This document shows, piece after piece, positions 23,905 through 35,905 of a stretch of 64,000 nt of DNA (within the stretch, counting starts at the first letter, position 1; each line of letters starts with the position of its first letter). Source of the DNA: Leptodontidium sp. MPI-SDFR-AT-0119 (Eukaryota > Ascomycota > Leotiomycetes > Helotiales > Leptodontidiaceae); the NCBI GenBank assembly GCA_020726505.1, contig JAHLEZ010000002.1:2480001-2544000 (forward strand), given 5' to 3'. The position numbers and the translations under genes were made by a program. The notes below the pieces were generated by a model. The model searched no databases, was not told where the DNA came from, and saw only the letters and a program-made list of their open reading frames with translations.

Positions 23905-26900
23905 GCTTATCGGGGGCCCGCGCAGTTGCGCCGCAACCCGCGACACCGCGCGCCCCCCTCGCTTGGGTCCCGTGACCTGCTTACCGGCCGCGGGCGGCGC
24001 GCCGTGAAATCGCGTGCGCGCCTTATGATAAGCGGCGCGGGGACTGCGCGTGCTACTTATCACCTCTCCCCCTCGCGTCCCCGTGTGTCAACAAACTGCC
24101 AAACCACCGCAACCCCGAGACAGAGACGGACGACAGCCATGGACGATTCGTACGCCGCCGCGACGACGCGCGCGCAGGAGGCCCGCCGCGCTGGCCTGAA
24201 GGCGAAGAAGGACGAGCAGCCGGACAATACGGCACGCAGCTACCGGTCGAAGCAGCAGGAGTGGAAGGCACGTCCCCCTCCCTCCCCCTCGTGTGTATAT
24301 ATGTAGCTAGCTAGCTAACAGAGCCGCTCTTTAGAACTGGTGCAGCAAGCCGCGGCTCGCGCAGGACGGCTCGTTCTATACTTGGCCAGACGGCGAGCTC
24401 GTGACCCCAGACAAACTAGCCGCCTGGCTAAAGGAGGACGTCCTCCTCCGGCGCGTCAAGCCAGCCGGCAAGCCGTCGACGAAGAAGCAGCAGCAGAAGA
24501 GGAAGGGGGCGGGTGACTATGACCAAGAGGCGGCAGCGCTGCTCGAGGCCAAGAGCCTCGCCCAGACCCTCGAGGTCCCGCTCGCGGAGATCGCAGAGCT
24601 GTTGGCGGAGGACCGCGAGGGCTACGTGCTCCCGGAGGCCTTCGCTCGAGAGCCGGGTACGACTGGCGACAGCAGTAGTAGAGGCGGCAGCAGTAGTAGC
24701 GGCGAGGGCTCGTTACTTACGAAAGGGACAGTTGACGCTTATATTGCTGCTGTAATCGAGCTCTGGCGATTACAGGTCGCTCACGGTAGCCACAATACCG
24801 AGAACCCTCGCGGTGCGGCTGTCCGGGGCTTCCTCGAGCAGCGGGCGCGCCAGCGTGGCAAGCTTGATCGGGAGACCTTTAAGGACCGAGGCAATGACGG
24901 GATCCAGGCTGGCTACTCGCCCGAAGAGTGGCTGCGGATTCAAGACGTCTTGCTCTCTGGAGCCGCGCTTATGCCGCAGAACTTGCGAACGAGGCTCGAC
25001 TTGCTCCTCGGGCACTACTACCTCTTGCGTGGCGAAAACCGGCGGAAGATGGAGCTAGCAGACCTCTCTCTGCTCGATTACCCGCTAACAGAGGGCCCGA
25101 CGCCGTGTAGCTGCCTCGTCACTCTCTTGCGAGACGGCAAGCTAAATAAGACAGCGAAGAAGGAGTTCATGGGCTCCCTTCGACATAAGGACCCGTTATT
25201 CTGTACACAGGGCGCCCTCGCACAGCTCCTTTTCTGGCGCTGGCATATCGCTGGCGAGGCGCCGCCGTCTTTCCGCCAGCGGAGCGACTGGTACCGAATC
25301 AAAGTGCTCGTTGGCCAGGACCGTGAGCAAGAGCTCTCGTACCCGACGCAGCTTCAAGAGACGTGGCGTGTCTTTGGCGCAGCCGGGGTCGTCTCGACGA
25401 AGAAGACGCACCTGCCGCGGCGTGTAGGCGCGCAGAGCGCAGAAACGCACGGCAGCTCGCTCGCGCAGATCTCGCAAGCTGGCCGCTGGAACCAGAGCGT
25501 CCTTTGCCAGGCTTACCTTACACACTTACCGCGGCAGTTTATGCGTATCGTCGCCGGCTTTTCAACGTCTACTGGCGACTACTTCCTCGCGCGTGCTGCC
25601 CACGAGCCGCCGTACGCCCTCCAGAAGCAGCTCTGGCCCTGGCTCGAGGAGTGGGAGGCCCGCTTTGAGGCGCGCGCGCGCCGGTGTACCTGGGCGCAGG
25701 GCGGCCTCGACGAAGATGACCTCGCTGGCGACGGGTTCCTCAAGCTCCTACGGCGCCTCCGCGTCGTCCTCTTACAAGACCTCGCTGTCTTACAGCCTCG
25801 CTACCCCGCGCTGCCGTTTTTCGCTTACGCCCCTTTCTACGGGCCAGATTGGGACGAGTTCGCCTTACTCGTCCAGGCCGACGCTACAGGGCCGAGCGAG
25901 CCACGGAGCCTACTCCTCGAGCGCGCGCTGCCCGAGCTGAGTAGTGTCCTCGAGAGCGCGCGCGAGGCGATCCTCCAGAGCACGCAGCGGCTCGTCGGCC
26001 GGCTCGAGGGCCGGCTCGAGGACCGACTGCAGGCTCTGCAAAGCAGCCTCGATGCCCTCGTACAAGGCCAAGTCCCAATTACTACGACGATAACCTCAGT
26101 CACGAGCTACTTAGGTACAGGGCCGGGGATACTAACAGCGGACACGGTAACAGCGCCCGTCTCGACGCCTACGCCTACGCCTCTCCCTCTCGCGCCTCTC
26201 ATCGAGCCAGGCTTGCCAGCCGTCACAGCCCTGGCTCGAGTCTTTACAGTCAAGGACGCCTGGCGAGAGTGGCGAGACGGGCTACCGGGCCAGGTGGCGA
26301 TCAGGGAGCTCGAAGAGCGCTGGGGGAGCCGCTGGCGGCCAGGGAATACAATCAAGGTCCAGTTCTGTCGGCGCAAGGTTATCTGGGACGCGGTCCGCGC
26401 CCGTATAGCGCGGGGGAGGACCGAGGAAGAGGCCGTCGACGAGCTCGAGCAGCTGCGCGCCGGCCGGAGCCTGAACCAGCTCGTGGACGAGTTACGCCAG
26501 CGCCGCCAGCGCCGCCAGGAGGGCCAGGAGGGCCCGAGCCTGCGAGGGAAGGGGAGGGGGCAGGGTAAACAGAGTAGGCGAGGCCGCGGGGGGCTCTGGG
26601 GGCGGCGGGGCGGCGCTTCGCGCGGTAAGCAGTTAACGAAAGGGCTATAGTAGCTAGCTAGGACTTCCTTCTACTTAAAATCTACCTCTTTTATAGACCC
26701 TTATATTGCGTGTCGCGAGTGCCCTCGGTCTTGTACCTCTCTTGATATCACGTGACTTTTGCCTCTTAATATCTCGGCAACTACCTGTCCAAATCGCTCG
26801 CCTACAGGCCCATTTTGACGGCCGCGCGCGCGCGGTTCTAACGGTGCCGTTATTATAAAATTTAAGCCGGCGGTGCTCGAGATGCGGCCCCTCGAAGGCG

Positions 26901-26988
26901 CGGCGCACTTATCAACAGGACTTAGGTAATCGCATACGATTTCGCGTAACCGCCCCGCCAAACGCACCAACGATAAGTTCTGCTTATC
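23905..26988 (+). mobile_element. Crypton DNA transposon (GC-rich, apparently intact)
   Basis: A GC-rich island sits between CLN3 and RXT3, markedly richer in G+C than both flanks, and codes for a Crypton tyrosine recombinase. GCTTATC occurs at 23905-23911 and 26982-26988, a 7-bp direct repeat that fits the composition boundaries and may mark the insertion site. Further CTTATC copies lie at 24056 and 26908, with the inverted form GATAAG at about 24025 and 26972, so both ends carry related sub-terminal motifs. Cryptons lack terminal inverted repeats and are thought to integrate by recombination between short identical sequences. Exact ends are inferred. Confidence 0.75.
24139..26650 (+). CDS. 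Crypton tyrosine recombinase with GCR1_C-type DNA-binding domain
   Basis: Two exons (24139-24267, 24335-26650) give 814 residues. The N-terminus has NTARSYRSKQQEWK joined to NWCSK, the SAM-like start of fungal Cryptons. The catalytic core shows YLLRGENRR (Arg about 275), THLPRR (His about 402 and Arg), AGRWN, and QAYLTHLPR (Tyr about 437), the R-H-R-Y set of tyrosine recombinases. The C-terminus (VKDAWREWRDGLPGQVAI, WGSRWRPG, FCRRKVIWD) matches the GCR1_C DNA-binding domain, followed by a basic Arg/Gly-rich tail. The frame is long and undamaged, so the element may still be active. The first intron is either GC-AG (24268-24334) or starts at a GT at 24296, adding nine residues; the GC-AG version restores the conserved EWKNWC join. 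Confidence 0.88.
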
Positions 26989-28120
26989 AGGGTTGGTTGG
27001 TTGATCACACCGCATTATTGTTTCTCCATGCAGCTGCAGCTGCAGCTCCAGCTCCAATTCCGTCGGCAAGCACTTCAAGGTAAAGTGACGTTTCTCGCAC
27101 CAAGCCTGCGAACCCCTGGACGCCCCTAACATGCAGTCCCTGTCCATGGCTGGACACAACCCCAGACAGCCTTAAACCCCATCCGCTCAAGAGTGGATGC
27201 TTTCGAGATCTAGTGGCCCCCAATCCCTGCTGCTGCATCACATAGCGGCCCTTTTTAGATTTAGCCGCTGCCAATCCTGGTAGGAGCACAGGGATGCGCA
27301 GAGAAACATGCATGGATATGTCAGGATGTGCAGGACGAGTGCAGGGATCCCGCAGTCAGTGGTGGGTGTGCACAGAAGCAAGCGCGGGCCGGGCAAAGCA
27401 GAAGCAGAAGCAAAAGCAAGGGCAAGGGCAGGGCAGGCGAGCCAGCAAGCAGAACTTTGACTCTTGCATGCATGGAGAAGCACAGCACACCAACCCAGCA
27501 AGCAAGCAGGCTGACTGACTGACTGACTGGTGTAAAGTTCGTTCGTTCGTTCGTTGGGCCTGGTAAAGTGAGGTGAAGTAGGTAGGTAAACACATTTTCA
27601 TCACATCCTCTCTTCTCCCATACACCAAACCCACCACCACCCTTCGACTACCATCGCATATCCCCCTATCCTATCCTATCCTACACTACACTATCATATC
27701 CTCATCAACAAACAGCCTCCCTCATCTTGGATACTTGCATGCTGCAGCTCTCTCCGCCTCCGCGGCTAAACACAGACCCTGTTTGCTTCTTCTGTTGATA
27801 CCCATCCTAAATCGACAGGGCATCGTGGCCAACTTCGTGAGACAAGACATCCATCAGCCTCTGCCTCTGCCTCTACTTTGCCGCCCCCGTCATCGAGGTC
27901 TCATTCCATCTACCTGATCGCACCCACGCACCCACATACATCGAACTGAGGAGATATATACACCGACATGCGGAGGGCTGGCATTGCAGTTGCAGGATAG
28001 AGGAGATATATATTCATCGCTGCACTGATTGGGGCACTGCTTCCGTTGGAGTTACTGAGCTCTCGCTCGCTCCCGAAACACAACAAACCACACTACACCG
28101 CTGGAGAATTCGAAGACATC
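26989..28120. other. Intergenic region upstream of RXT3 with simple repeats
   Basis: No gene recognised. It contains GCAGCT repeats (about 27030), an AGCAGA/GGCAAG-rich stretch (27395-27445) and two tetranucleotide microsatellites. CT-rich tracts near 27600-27700 and the final 150 bases look like promoter and leader of RXT3. Confidence 0.6.
27511..27556 (+). repeat. Two adjacent tetranucleotide microsatellites
   Basis: CTGA/GACT units at 27511-27529 followed by GTTC units at 27537-27555, separated by a few bases. Confidence 0.85.
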
Positions 28121-31100
28121 ATGGATCCAAGACAACCCCAACACCCTTTCTCACGGAATACTGCATCACCATACGGACGAACCCCCTTCCCTCCCTCCTC
28201 GAACCAAGCACCCTTCCCTCCATCATCGCATCCTCCACCAGCTGCGCCGTCTTACGCAGAACATCAGCGACGACCTTCCGATCCGCCATATTACAATCCG
28301 CAGCGAAATTATGGTCAGGATGGACCCCCGATGGCAGGACCTGGACATACGAGACATCAGAGCACTTCGTCAATAGGACATGGAACTCCAGTGAATCGAA
28401 GTATGCCACCTCCCTCTTCGCCTCAGCAGCAGGCCCCTCAAGCTCCTCCCCATCACAGCTATGGACCACCTCCCCCTAGGGCACCTCCTGTTTCCGTTGG
28501 ACCACCTTCGTCTTTTCCTTCGAATCGAGATCTTCCCTCGCTACCGCCCTTGAATCGGCCGCAGAGCACTGGAGGGAGTAGTATGTCTATTTCGTCGATG
28601 TTAGGAGGGCCGTCGCGAGAGGCACCTCCTTCTCAATACGCCTCTCCAGTTGCTACATCTGCACCACCAAATCCAATGTATGGACCAGCACATGCTTCAC
28701 CTCGAATGAGTACGACTGGACCAGACTATGCTCCGTTTCGAAGACCCCAAACTCCCGAGCATCAACGATCATACGACCCGCGAGACAACAGAGCAAATTC
28801 TGCTTCGGCTGGCTCTCCTCCGAATATGAACCTCCATTACACACCAGAAGGCAGGAAATTTGGGACTCCACAGCAGGGCTATGGCCAGAGAGTGCCGGTG
28901 GAGGAAAGAAGGGAACCTGGCCGTGTTCAGAACCCCAATGTTCCCCCACCACGGCCAAACAGTCAACCGAGTGCTTTCAGTCATGGACCGCAGCGGGTTC
29001 CCGAAAATCCTCGACCGATACACCAAGAGAGCTTATTTGGGAGGAGAGTAGATAATGTGCCTCGAGCCCCAGAACCGCATGCAAGGCAGGAGCCCGGATA
29101 TGGTCGTCCTGGCTTCGAAGAAAGGCATGGTGCATATGGATATGCAGAGAGGGAGCGACAAGAACGAGAGGCAGCAATGCAACGGGAGAGGGAAAGGCTC
29201 GAAAGAGATAGGGAACGCGCAAGAGAGCAGGAGAGGGAGAGGGAGATGGCTATTCAAAGGGAAAGAGAGCAACGAGACAGAGCCGAACAGGAGAATTTGC
29301 AATACGCTCATGAGGTTGCACGTAGAAACGCACAACAAGCAGCATACAATCGACCCCCTCCAGAACCAGCAAGAGAGCAGCACATATGGAATCGAGCCCA
29401 CCATGAACCACCAAGGCCTGAATATGATCAACCGCCACCACCAGCCGAGAGAAGATACGAATACCCAGGGACTTCTGGAGCTCAGTACTCTGGACCACCC
29501 CCCGCATATGCATCGAACGAGCCAAGGTACGGACCAGCTCCACAACCAACATCGGCACCTCATCAAACCCCACCAACCACCCATTACGAGGCTACAGCCT
29601 CGCTTCAGGAAAGGCTCCGAATCGCTCAGCAGCAACAACAGCAGCAACAACAAGAACAGCAACATCGCTTGCAATATGGTGGACCTCCTCCGGCCCAGTA
29701 TCAACCTCACGAGTCTCCCCAAAGGCGACCCGCCGAAGACCCCCAGCAGTTGCAACAGCAGAGAAATTTCCTAAACGTGCAAGAATTGAACCGAAGAGGC
29801 CGCGCATCCCCACTTCCTCAGGCTGTCCAAGGTGTCCAAGGTCAGCTCAATGGTCCTGGTAGTGAGCCTAGCATTAAGAATGAATTCGGAAAGATGTTCT
29901 CGGGTATTGGAAGCGGGGTGGGTGCTGCCATGGGTGTCCCGAGTCCAGTCTCTGCTGGTCCTCAAGGCATGCCATTTTCGAATTCTGGCCAACTACGCCG
30001 TGAGGATCTAGACAGCCTACAAGAGTCACCTATCGAGACAGGAGGCCACAAGATTGCACGTTCTGCATCTCGAGGTGGTCGAAGACGGAAATTGAAAGAG
30101 GAGGACAGCAAGGGCGATGATGAGAGTAGCACAGGAAGACGTACACCTAGTGGACGAGGTAAACGTGTTAAGACACATCATCATCATCATCACCAGTAAG
30201 TCATATTCTATATCATATGTATATCGGCTAACGGAGCTTTGATTGAGTCACCATCACCATCGCCCAGATCCAGCTGACAACGCATCCTCGCCATCTCAAT
30301 CTAACCTCACACCCTTCAAGAGTGCCAAAGGCTCGGCAATTCCTTCCCCTCCAAGCCTTGATAAAGCGAATCCCAACGTCCACCACCATCACGTTCCACG
30401 CCATCATCATCACCACGTGACTCCAGCCAAACCGTCACCTCAGACCAACACCGTGATTCCCATACCCAAGACCACAATTCGTAGCCAGGCCGTGCTTGAT
30501 TCTGTCGCTCATCTCTCTAGAAATAACCTTGGACACGGATATTATAAGTCTAGCATCAAGCCGGGAAGGTCATCGGTAAAACGTGACTTGACCCCCAGTA
30601 GAGGGTTTGCCAGCACTCCTGAAGCTCTTCCGAATTTCGAAGGCAGCGAGAACAGTCTCTACACCGTTAGGATACCTCGTGTGCATCTAGGTCAAATCAG
30701 TCGGGAAGAGATAACTAGAAGGAGAGCAGTCTGGGGAACAGATATCTACACCGATGATTCTGACATAATCGCAGCTTGTATCCACCAGGGATGGTTCCGA
30801 GGGGCTTGGTCGGATGATATCGACATATCACTACTCGACCTGGTAATTGACGTCCCTAATAAGACAGGCGAAGTACAAAAACCCTTGAACATCGATGAAA
30901 CACTCACATTTCCGCCTGCCACGGGTCCAATGGAAGTCCCTGAAGACCGCGACTGCCACGTAACCATCCTCGTCTTACCAGCCCTAGAAGCCTACGCCAG
31001 TGTCACTCGATTCGGAATTAAGAGTCGAGAATGGGGAGTCAAAAGAGATGGCTATCAAGGAATCCATGACGGCCTAAGTTTCATGATCGCCAGCGTGAAA

Positions 31101-31688
31101 TGGGTGAAAGGAGTTGATGGACAAGAAGCCCGAAGCGGGACAGCCAGATCCATAATCTTCAGCCAGCAACTCAACGACCAGGAACTCGAGGATGAGCAAG
31201 CAGAGGCGGATTACTTGCTGAGTACACAGAATGGCAATGGGCGATTTGAGGAGAGTTATCTCAGGTCTGGGTTTACGGGGATTGGCACGAAAAGTTGGTG
31301 GAAGGAGTCGAATGGGACGGCGAATTCGAAGAAGGGGAAGGAACCTGCCTCGAAAATATCCCCTCCTATCACATCGAAGCAAACACCCAGCGCTGAACCC
31401 AAACCCCATCATGGGCCCGAGTCCAGTGTCCCGCCAGCAGATGATGTCGATCAGCAACAACAGCAAATCGATCGCATAACCGAGCGCATGGTAGCGAATG
31501 CCAATACGGCATCGGCTCCAGCAACACCTGATGTGCCGAGCTTCCCGGGTACGGATAAAGATAGAGATCAAGGTAGAGATGAGGCGGCGGAAGCGAGGAG
31601 GGCAGGTCCGAGGGGTAGTACGGCTGCTGCTATCCTGGCGTTTGGACTTGATGGGAAGGGAGGGAGCGTGGGGAGTATTCCTATTTGA
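28121..31688 (+). CDS. RXT3: Rxt3-like subunit of the Rpd3L histone deacetylase complex
   Basis: Two exons (28121-30195, 30248-31688; GTAAGT donor, GCTAAC branch site) give 1171 residues. The start is the first ATG, since the open frame upstream begins only at a TTG. The first 690 residues are low complexity: Pro-rich, then a charged Arg/Glu coiled-coil stretch (about 355-420), a Gln tract near 540, then a basic region. The Rxt3 domain starts near residue 829 with LYTVRIPRVHLG and includes WGTDIYTDDSDIIAACIHQG and WFRGAWSDDIDISLLDL. Rxt3 belongs to the large Rpd3 deacetylase complex, which represses transcription in the nucleus. The intron lies inside an 11-His run, with more His clusters just after it. 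The long disordered N-terminus is normal for filamentous fungi. Confidence 0.9.
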
Positions 31689-32693
31689 ATGAGTCGTGGT
31701 GTGGTTCTTGACTTAACATCTGGGCGAGATCCGGGGGCTTGGGCCTTTATGGGAGGAAGGGAAAGGGAATTCTTGGTTTTATTCGTTCTTTGGATGTGGA
31801 TGGGTGCTGTGGGCTGGGCTGGACTATATCGATGCGAATTGGACCTGCCTGGACCTTGGATTTGGATAAAGCGGCCTCGACTTTTGTGTACTGAGTGCGG
31901 ACGGATGGGTTGGTGGATTGGTGTATTGCATGCATTTTTAGCGTCTGCATTTTTTTGGTGAAGGAGGTACTGGATATGGAGGAGCGTTCCTTAACCTCTT
32001 CTTCCATCCATCCAATCCAGTCTTGCCTTGACTTGACTTGAATTTCCGCTCAGAATTTTGCGAATGAATAAATCAAAAAAGCTTGAAACCTCATCATCAT
32101 CGCCATAAAATTTCCCAATGCCTGCCTTGTGATTTCTATGCTGAAGATGTCTGCTCAACTGTTCTTTTGCGACTCGCTCTCTCTCACTCACACGCACACA
32201 CATACAGGCTCGCGCGCGCGCTCTCTTGCTCTCTTGCTCTCTTGCTCTCTTGCTCTCTTGCTCTCTTGCTCTCTTGCTCTCTCCTCGATTTTGAACTCGG
32301 CTCCAGCTCCTCGAAATGAAAAGAAGGATGTCCTCAACTTCCCTCTTAAGTTGGTAAAGTGCTGGTTCTGGAGTCTAGACGGGGGGAAAGGATGACTGGG
32401 CTACGGTGATATATGGGATGGATAAGGGAGGACAGCGCGAGCATAGGACGGACAGCATACAGAAAAGACAGGCTTGATGAAAGGGAGAGAGCGGGAGTTG
32501 ATGATTGTGATTTGTCTTTCATTATGTGATTCTCGTTCTCTCGTTTGCTCGTTTCTCATACCATCTATTGCATCACCATATTCAAACAAGTTCTTCCTTC
32601 ATCCCCCTCTCTTACTAACATCTTCCACGTGCCCATGCCCATCAACACCAAAAAATTACAATACAACCACCCCCATAGCCCTAAAAGCCACAA
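31689..32693. other. Convergent intergenic region, no gene seen
   Basis: 3' flanks of RXT3 and the sugar porter. It contains CA- and CG-rich short tracts at 32190-32220 and an octamer minisatellite. Frames running through the repeat are artefacts of its periodicity. Confidence 0.6.
32223..32278 (+). repeat. CTCTTGCT octamer minisatellite (7 copies)
   Basis: Seven perfect tandem copies of CTCTTGCT, preceded by CACACGCACACACA and GCGCGCGC tracts. Confidence 0.95.
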
Positions 32694-34433
32694 TCAAACA
32701 CCAACCTCCTCTCCCTCCTTACTAACAGTCTGACTCGCCAGATCAACCTTCGTACTACTAAACTTCCTCGCACTAACCCCATTCTTAAACAGGATATCGA
32801 TCTCCGCAAACGTCCTCCCCTTCGTCTCAGGTAATCTAAAGAACGCCCAAACCAGTCCAAAGAGCATACACCCACCATAAAAGAAGCCCGATTTCGCACC
32901 CCAATCCCACGCCGCGCGCTGCACCATACGCGGGACCAGCTGCCCATACACAAGCACATTAACATTATACGCTGCTCTCGCGAGGGCGACTGATTTCTGC
33001 CGCAGGAAATTCGACGGGATCTCAGTCACAACCGTGTAGATGATGGGCCCGCACGTCATGAAGAAGACGAAGTATTCGACCAGTAGGATTACCCCGATGC
33101 CGTACGCGAGGTTGGTGTGTTTGTGCGTGTCCGGGATCCCGATGAAGCCGATTAGCATGGATGTTGACATCATGAACGTCACGCCGCTGAGGATGAGCGT
33201 GCGACGCCCGAACTTGCGCACCAGGAACCAGGCTATCACGACGCCGATGATGGCGAGGCTGTATTGGATTATGGCGAAGTTGAAGGCCATGCTTGTTGCT
33301 AGGCCGGCTTGTTGCAGGAAATACACTATGTAGGATACGAGGGGCACGCAGAGTTCTTGCACGACGTAGGTGAGGACGGTGATCTCTGTGCGCCGCAGGT
33401 TGGTGCCTTTGAAGAGGTCGAGGTAGGAACTTGTTGTGTGCATCTCGTTCTCGATGTTGATCGTGTATGCCATCATTGACAACGTGTTGGCGAGTTCCTC
33501 CTCGGGCACTTTCGTCTGTAATCTGCGTAGCGATTTCTCCGCCTCGGCGATCCGTCCTTTGCGGTATAACCACCATGGCGATTCGGGAGCGAGGAAGATC
33601 CCGATTGCGAGGGGGACGGGGAGCGCCCATTGGAGTGCGAATGGGATCCGGTATGCCCATTGTCCTTTCATCTGGAGAAAGCCGCGGAGACATCCCGTTC
33701 CGGTGAGATACCCGATACTCCAGCACATAGACACGAGGGATGTGAGGTATGGTCTTAACACATTAGGCGTCACCTCGGAAGCGTACGTTGTAGTGATAGT
33801 CTGGAACACACCCCACGGCACACCCAGCAGCACTCCCGCACCCATATACATGTAAATGCTCGAGGCGAAGAACTGCAGGAAGATAAAGCAGCACATCAGG
33901 AACAGGCAGCCCAGCATGACATAGCGGTAGCCGAAGCGATCGGCGAGGTAGCCGTTGATGAGGAGTCCGATGATCTGGCCTGCGTTCACGCCGTTCGTGA
34001 CGCCGGCTTGGACCGAGGCTGGGATCTGGTGCGTGCCGTCTGCGGTGAGTTTCCCGTAGCGTTTTTGGAACTCGGGGAAGGCGAAGAAGGCTGTGAGGAA
34101 GGCTTTGTCGAAACCTTCCATTATGAGGGCCGCGGAGAAGAGGAGGGACCAGCCACATGCTGCGGGACTTTGGGAGGCGTCAGTATTGGGATTATGAAAG
34201 TGGGATAGATGAATGGATGAATGGATGAAGGGGGGTTGGGAAAGAAATACTTACTATTTTCGCAGACCTTCAGCTATACTCATAGTATGCTCGTTATCGG
34301 TCGCTTGTTGAGCACCTTTCAGCATATCAGCTGCTTGCTCGATATGGCGGTCCTCATCTGCTGTCTGGATCTTGGTGACAGATTGGCGGTCCTGGTCTTG
34401 GTCCAGATCGGACTTCTCCTTCACGTCGACCAT
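32694..34433 (-). CDS. MFS sugar:proton symporter (alpha-glucoside/maltose permease-like)
   Basis: Two exons (34433-34255, 34167-32694) give 550 residues. The first exon encodes a charged cytosolic N-terminus starting MVDVKEKSDL. The splice (GTAAGT, branch CTGAC, acceptor AAAG) rebuilds KYPAACGWSLLFSAALIMEGFD, split here into two reads: KYPAACGWSLL and FSAALIMEGFD. Sugar porter marks: NGYLADRFGYR after helix 2, PESPWWLYRKGR between helices 6 and 7, and PETKGRTFAEID after helix 12. About 12 hydrophobic helices are present. By eye it is closest to fungal general alpha-glucoside and related oligosaccharide permeases. It is divergently arranged with the exo-rhamnogalacturonan lyase at 35906, so uptake of pectin-derived sugars is an attractive inference; the substrate is not determined. 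Confidence 0.88.
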
Positions 34434-35905
34434 CTTGCCGATTTGCTTCTAACAACACAACTTTCTCTATTTGAATGTGAAGAGCAAGTGGGGAAAAGAA
34501 TGAAAGGCAATTGTCGAAGTATCGTCGAATTTCCGTCAGTAGGTATGCAATGTACTGTAGATCAGGGTCCACCAGAAGTTCCTGACTATTTTCTCAGAAC
34601 GGGAGAAGGGACTGGACCTATAATATACTTATCCAGCGCCAGATAGTCGGCAAAGAAAACTTATCATTGAAAGTCCCGCCAAGGAGTACAGGTATTGCCA
34701 ATCATTGGAGGATAAATTGAACTCGCCTCGTGTCAGCCATCCACAGCAAGCATATCCATATCCATCTCCATCAAAAGACCTGTCACGTACGGCCAAACCC
34801 CCGCAATACCCCCGGGCTGAAGTGCTCAATCCGGGGTCCCTCTTGTCAATCTCCAATCCCCAAATGTACCAGCTGTGGGGAGGTTTTCGTTTTTCTGGGG
34901 GAATGATACACCGCTGTCCCCCTTGAGCTGGGTTTGGTTTGGGTGCGCCTCTGGCTGTTGTGGCTTCGGGATCTGCGGGAGCCTCGTTTTCCTGGGCGAA
35001 AGTCTACCGAAACTTAGCTTTTAGGCTGGTCTTGGCTGCGTGCGCTTTTGGTAACTGTGGGTTTGGAGGGATGAGGCGTTGGTGATTGTCTTGGCTGAAT
35101 GATGACGATAAGTAGGGAGGTTGGTCTAAGAGACATGTCTGTCAGTTGGGCAATACGGAAGAGAAGCTTTGATTTATTTTATTGACTGACCTGTGACAAA
35201 ACAAGAGATTAGCGATGCCACGGCTTGAGTAGGTAAGGTATCTTGAACCTTTTGGAAACGAATGCTCTCAGTAATTAACGTCCATAATATCAGACTGAAG
35301 ATACTCAGTCGTGCATCAATCCTAGCACAGATGGGCATAGTCGAATCCCCTCCTCTTTCCACTCTCTCTAAAACCCCCATTCTATCCCACGAGGAAGGCG
35401 TAAATTAAGCTCCACATCCTTTCCATTCCCTGTCTTCCGGCTTGCCGAGACAGAACAGCCTTTTCTCCATTGCGGGGACAAAAACATACGAAAGTATCAG
35501 AGCTGGGGGGATTGTGAAGCCGGGGAAAGATGCACCGAACATTCGGCTGGTTGAATAGCGATGTCACGTGTGGTGATACGTCCTTCCCCATTCTTGGGGT
35601 TGGTATTTGACTTTTGATGTCCTGGGTGGATGATGCTGTGTAGGGATTTTGCTTGGATAGATCGGATGTACTTTACACAAAGGCCGAGTTCTTGGATTTG
35701 TTGTCAAGCTATTGAAGGTATATTGATACCTAGGTAGGAAAGTGTTGAAATTTCCATTGGAATTGCCGAAACGGATGACGAGGTCGTAACCGAAGACGAG
35801 GATATCCCTTCAACAACAAAGTTTTCTCGTTGCAAATCAGAACGAGACTTGAGTCTCCTGGCAGTGTTCTGAAAGAAGGGGTAGTTCCGTGGTATTGCTG
35901 AGACC
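34434..35905. promoter_or_regulatory. Divergent promoter region, sugar porter / PL26 lyase
   Basis: 1.47 kb with no convincing gene. It contains adjacent matches to the CreA carbon-repressor consensus SYGGRG (GTGGGG at 34875-34880, CTGGGG at 34895-34900). A six-base degenerate site occurs often by chance, so this is only suggestive. Confidence 0.35.

Noticed and set aside
23606..24063. Open frame continuing upstream of CLN3
   Set aside because: It starts outside the conserved protein, reads through promoter and Crypton terminal sequence, and its intron-skipping frame breaks the conserved first helix.
28046..28120. Upstream extension of RXT3 in the open frame before 28121
   Set aside because: It begins at TTG. 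The first ATG is at 28121, and the extension lies in leader-like sequence.
32083..32395. Leu/Ser-rich frames of 78-88 residues
   Set aside because: They are translations of the octamer minisatellite and have no start or family support.
33022..33726. 234-residue His/Arg-rich minus-strand frame
   Set aside because: Out-of-frame shadow of the sugar porter gene with skewed composition.
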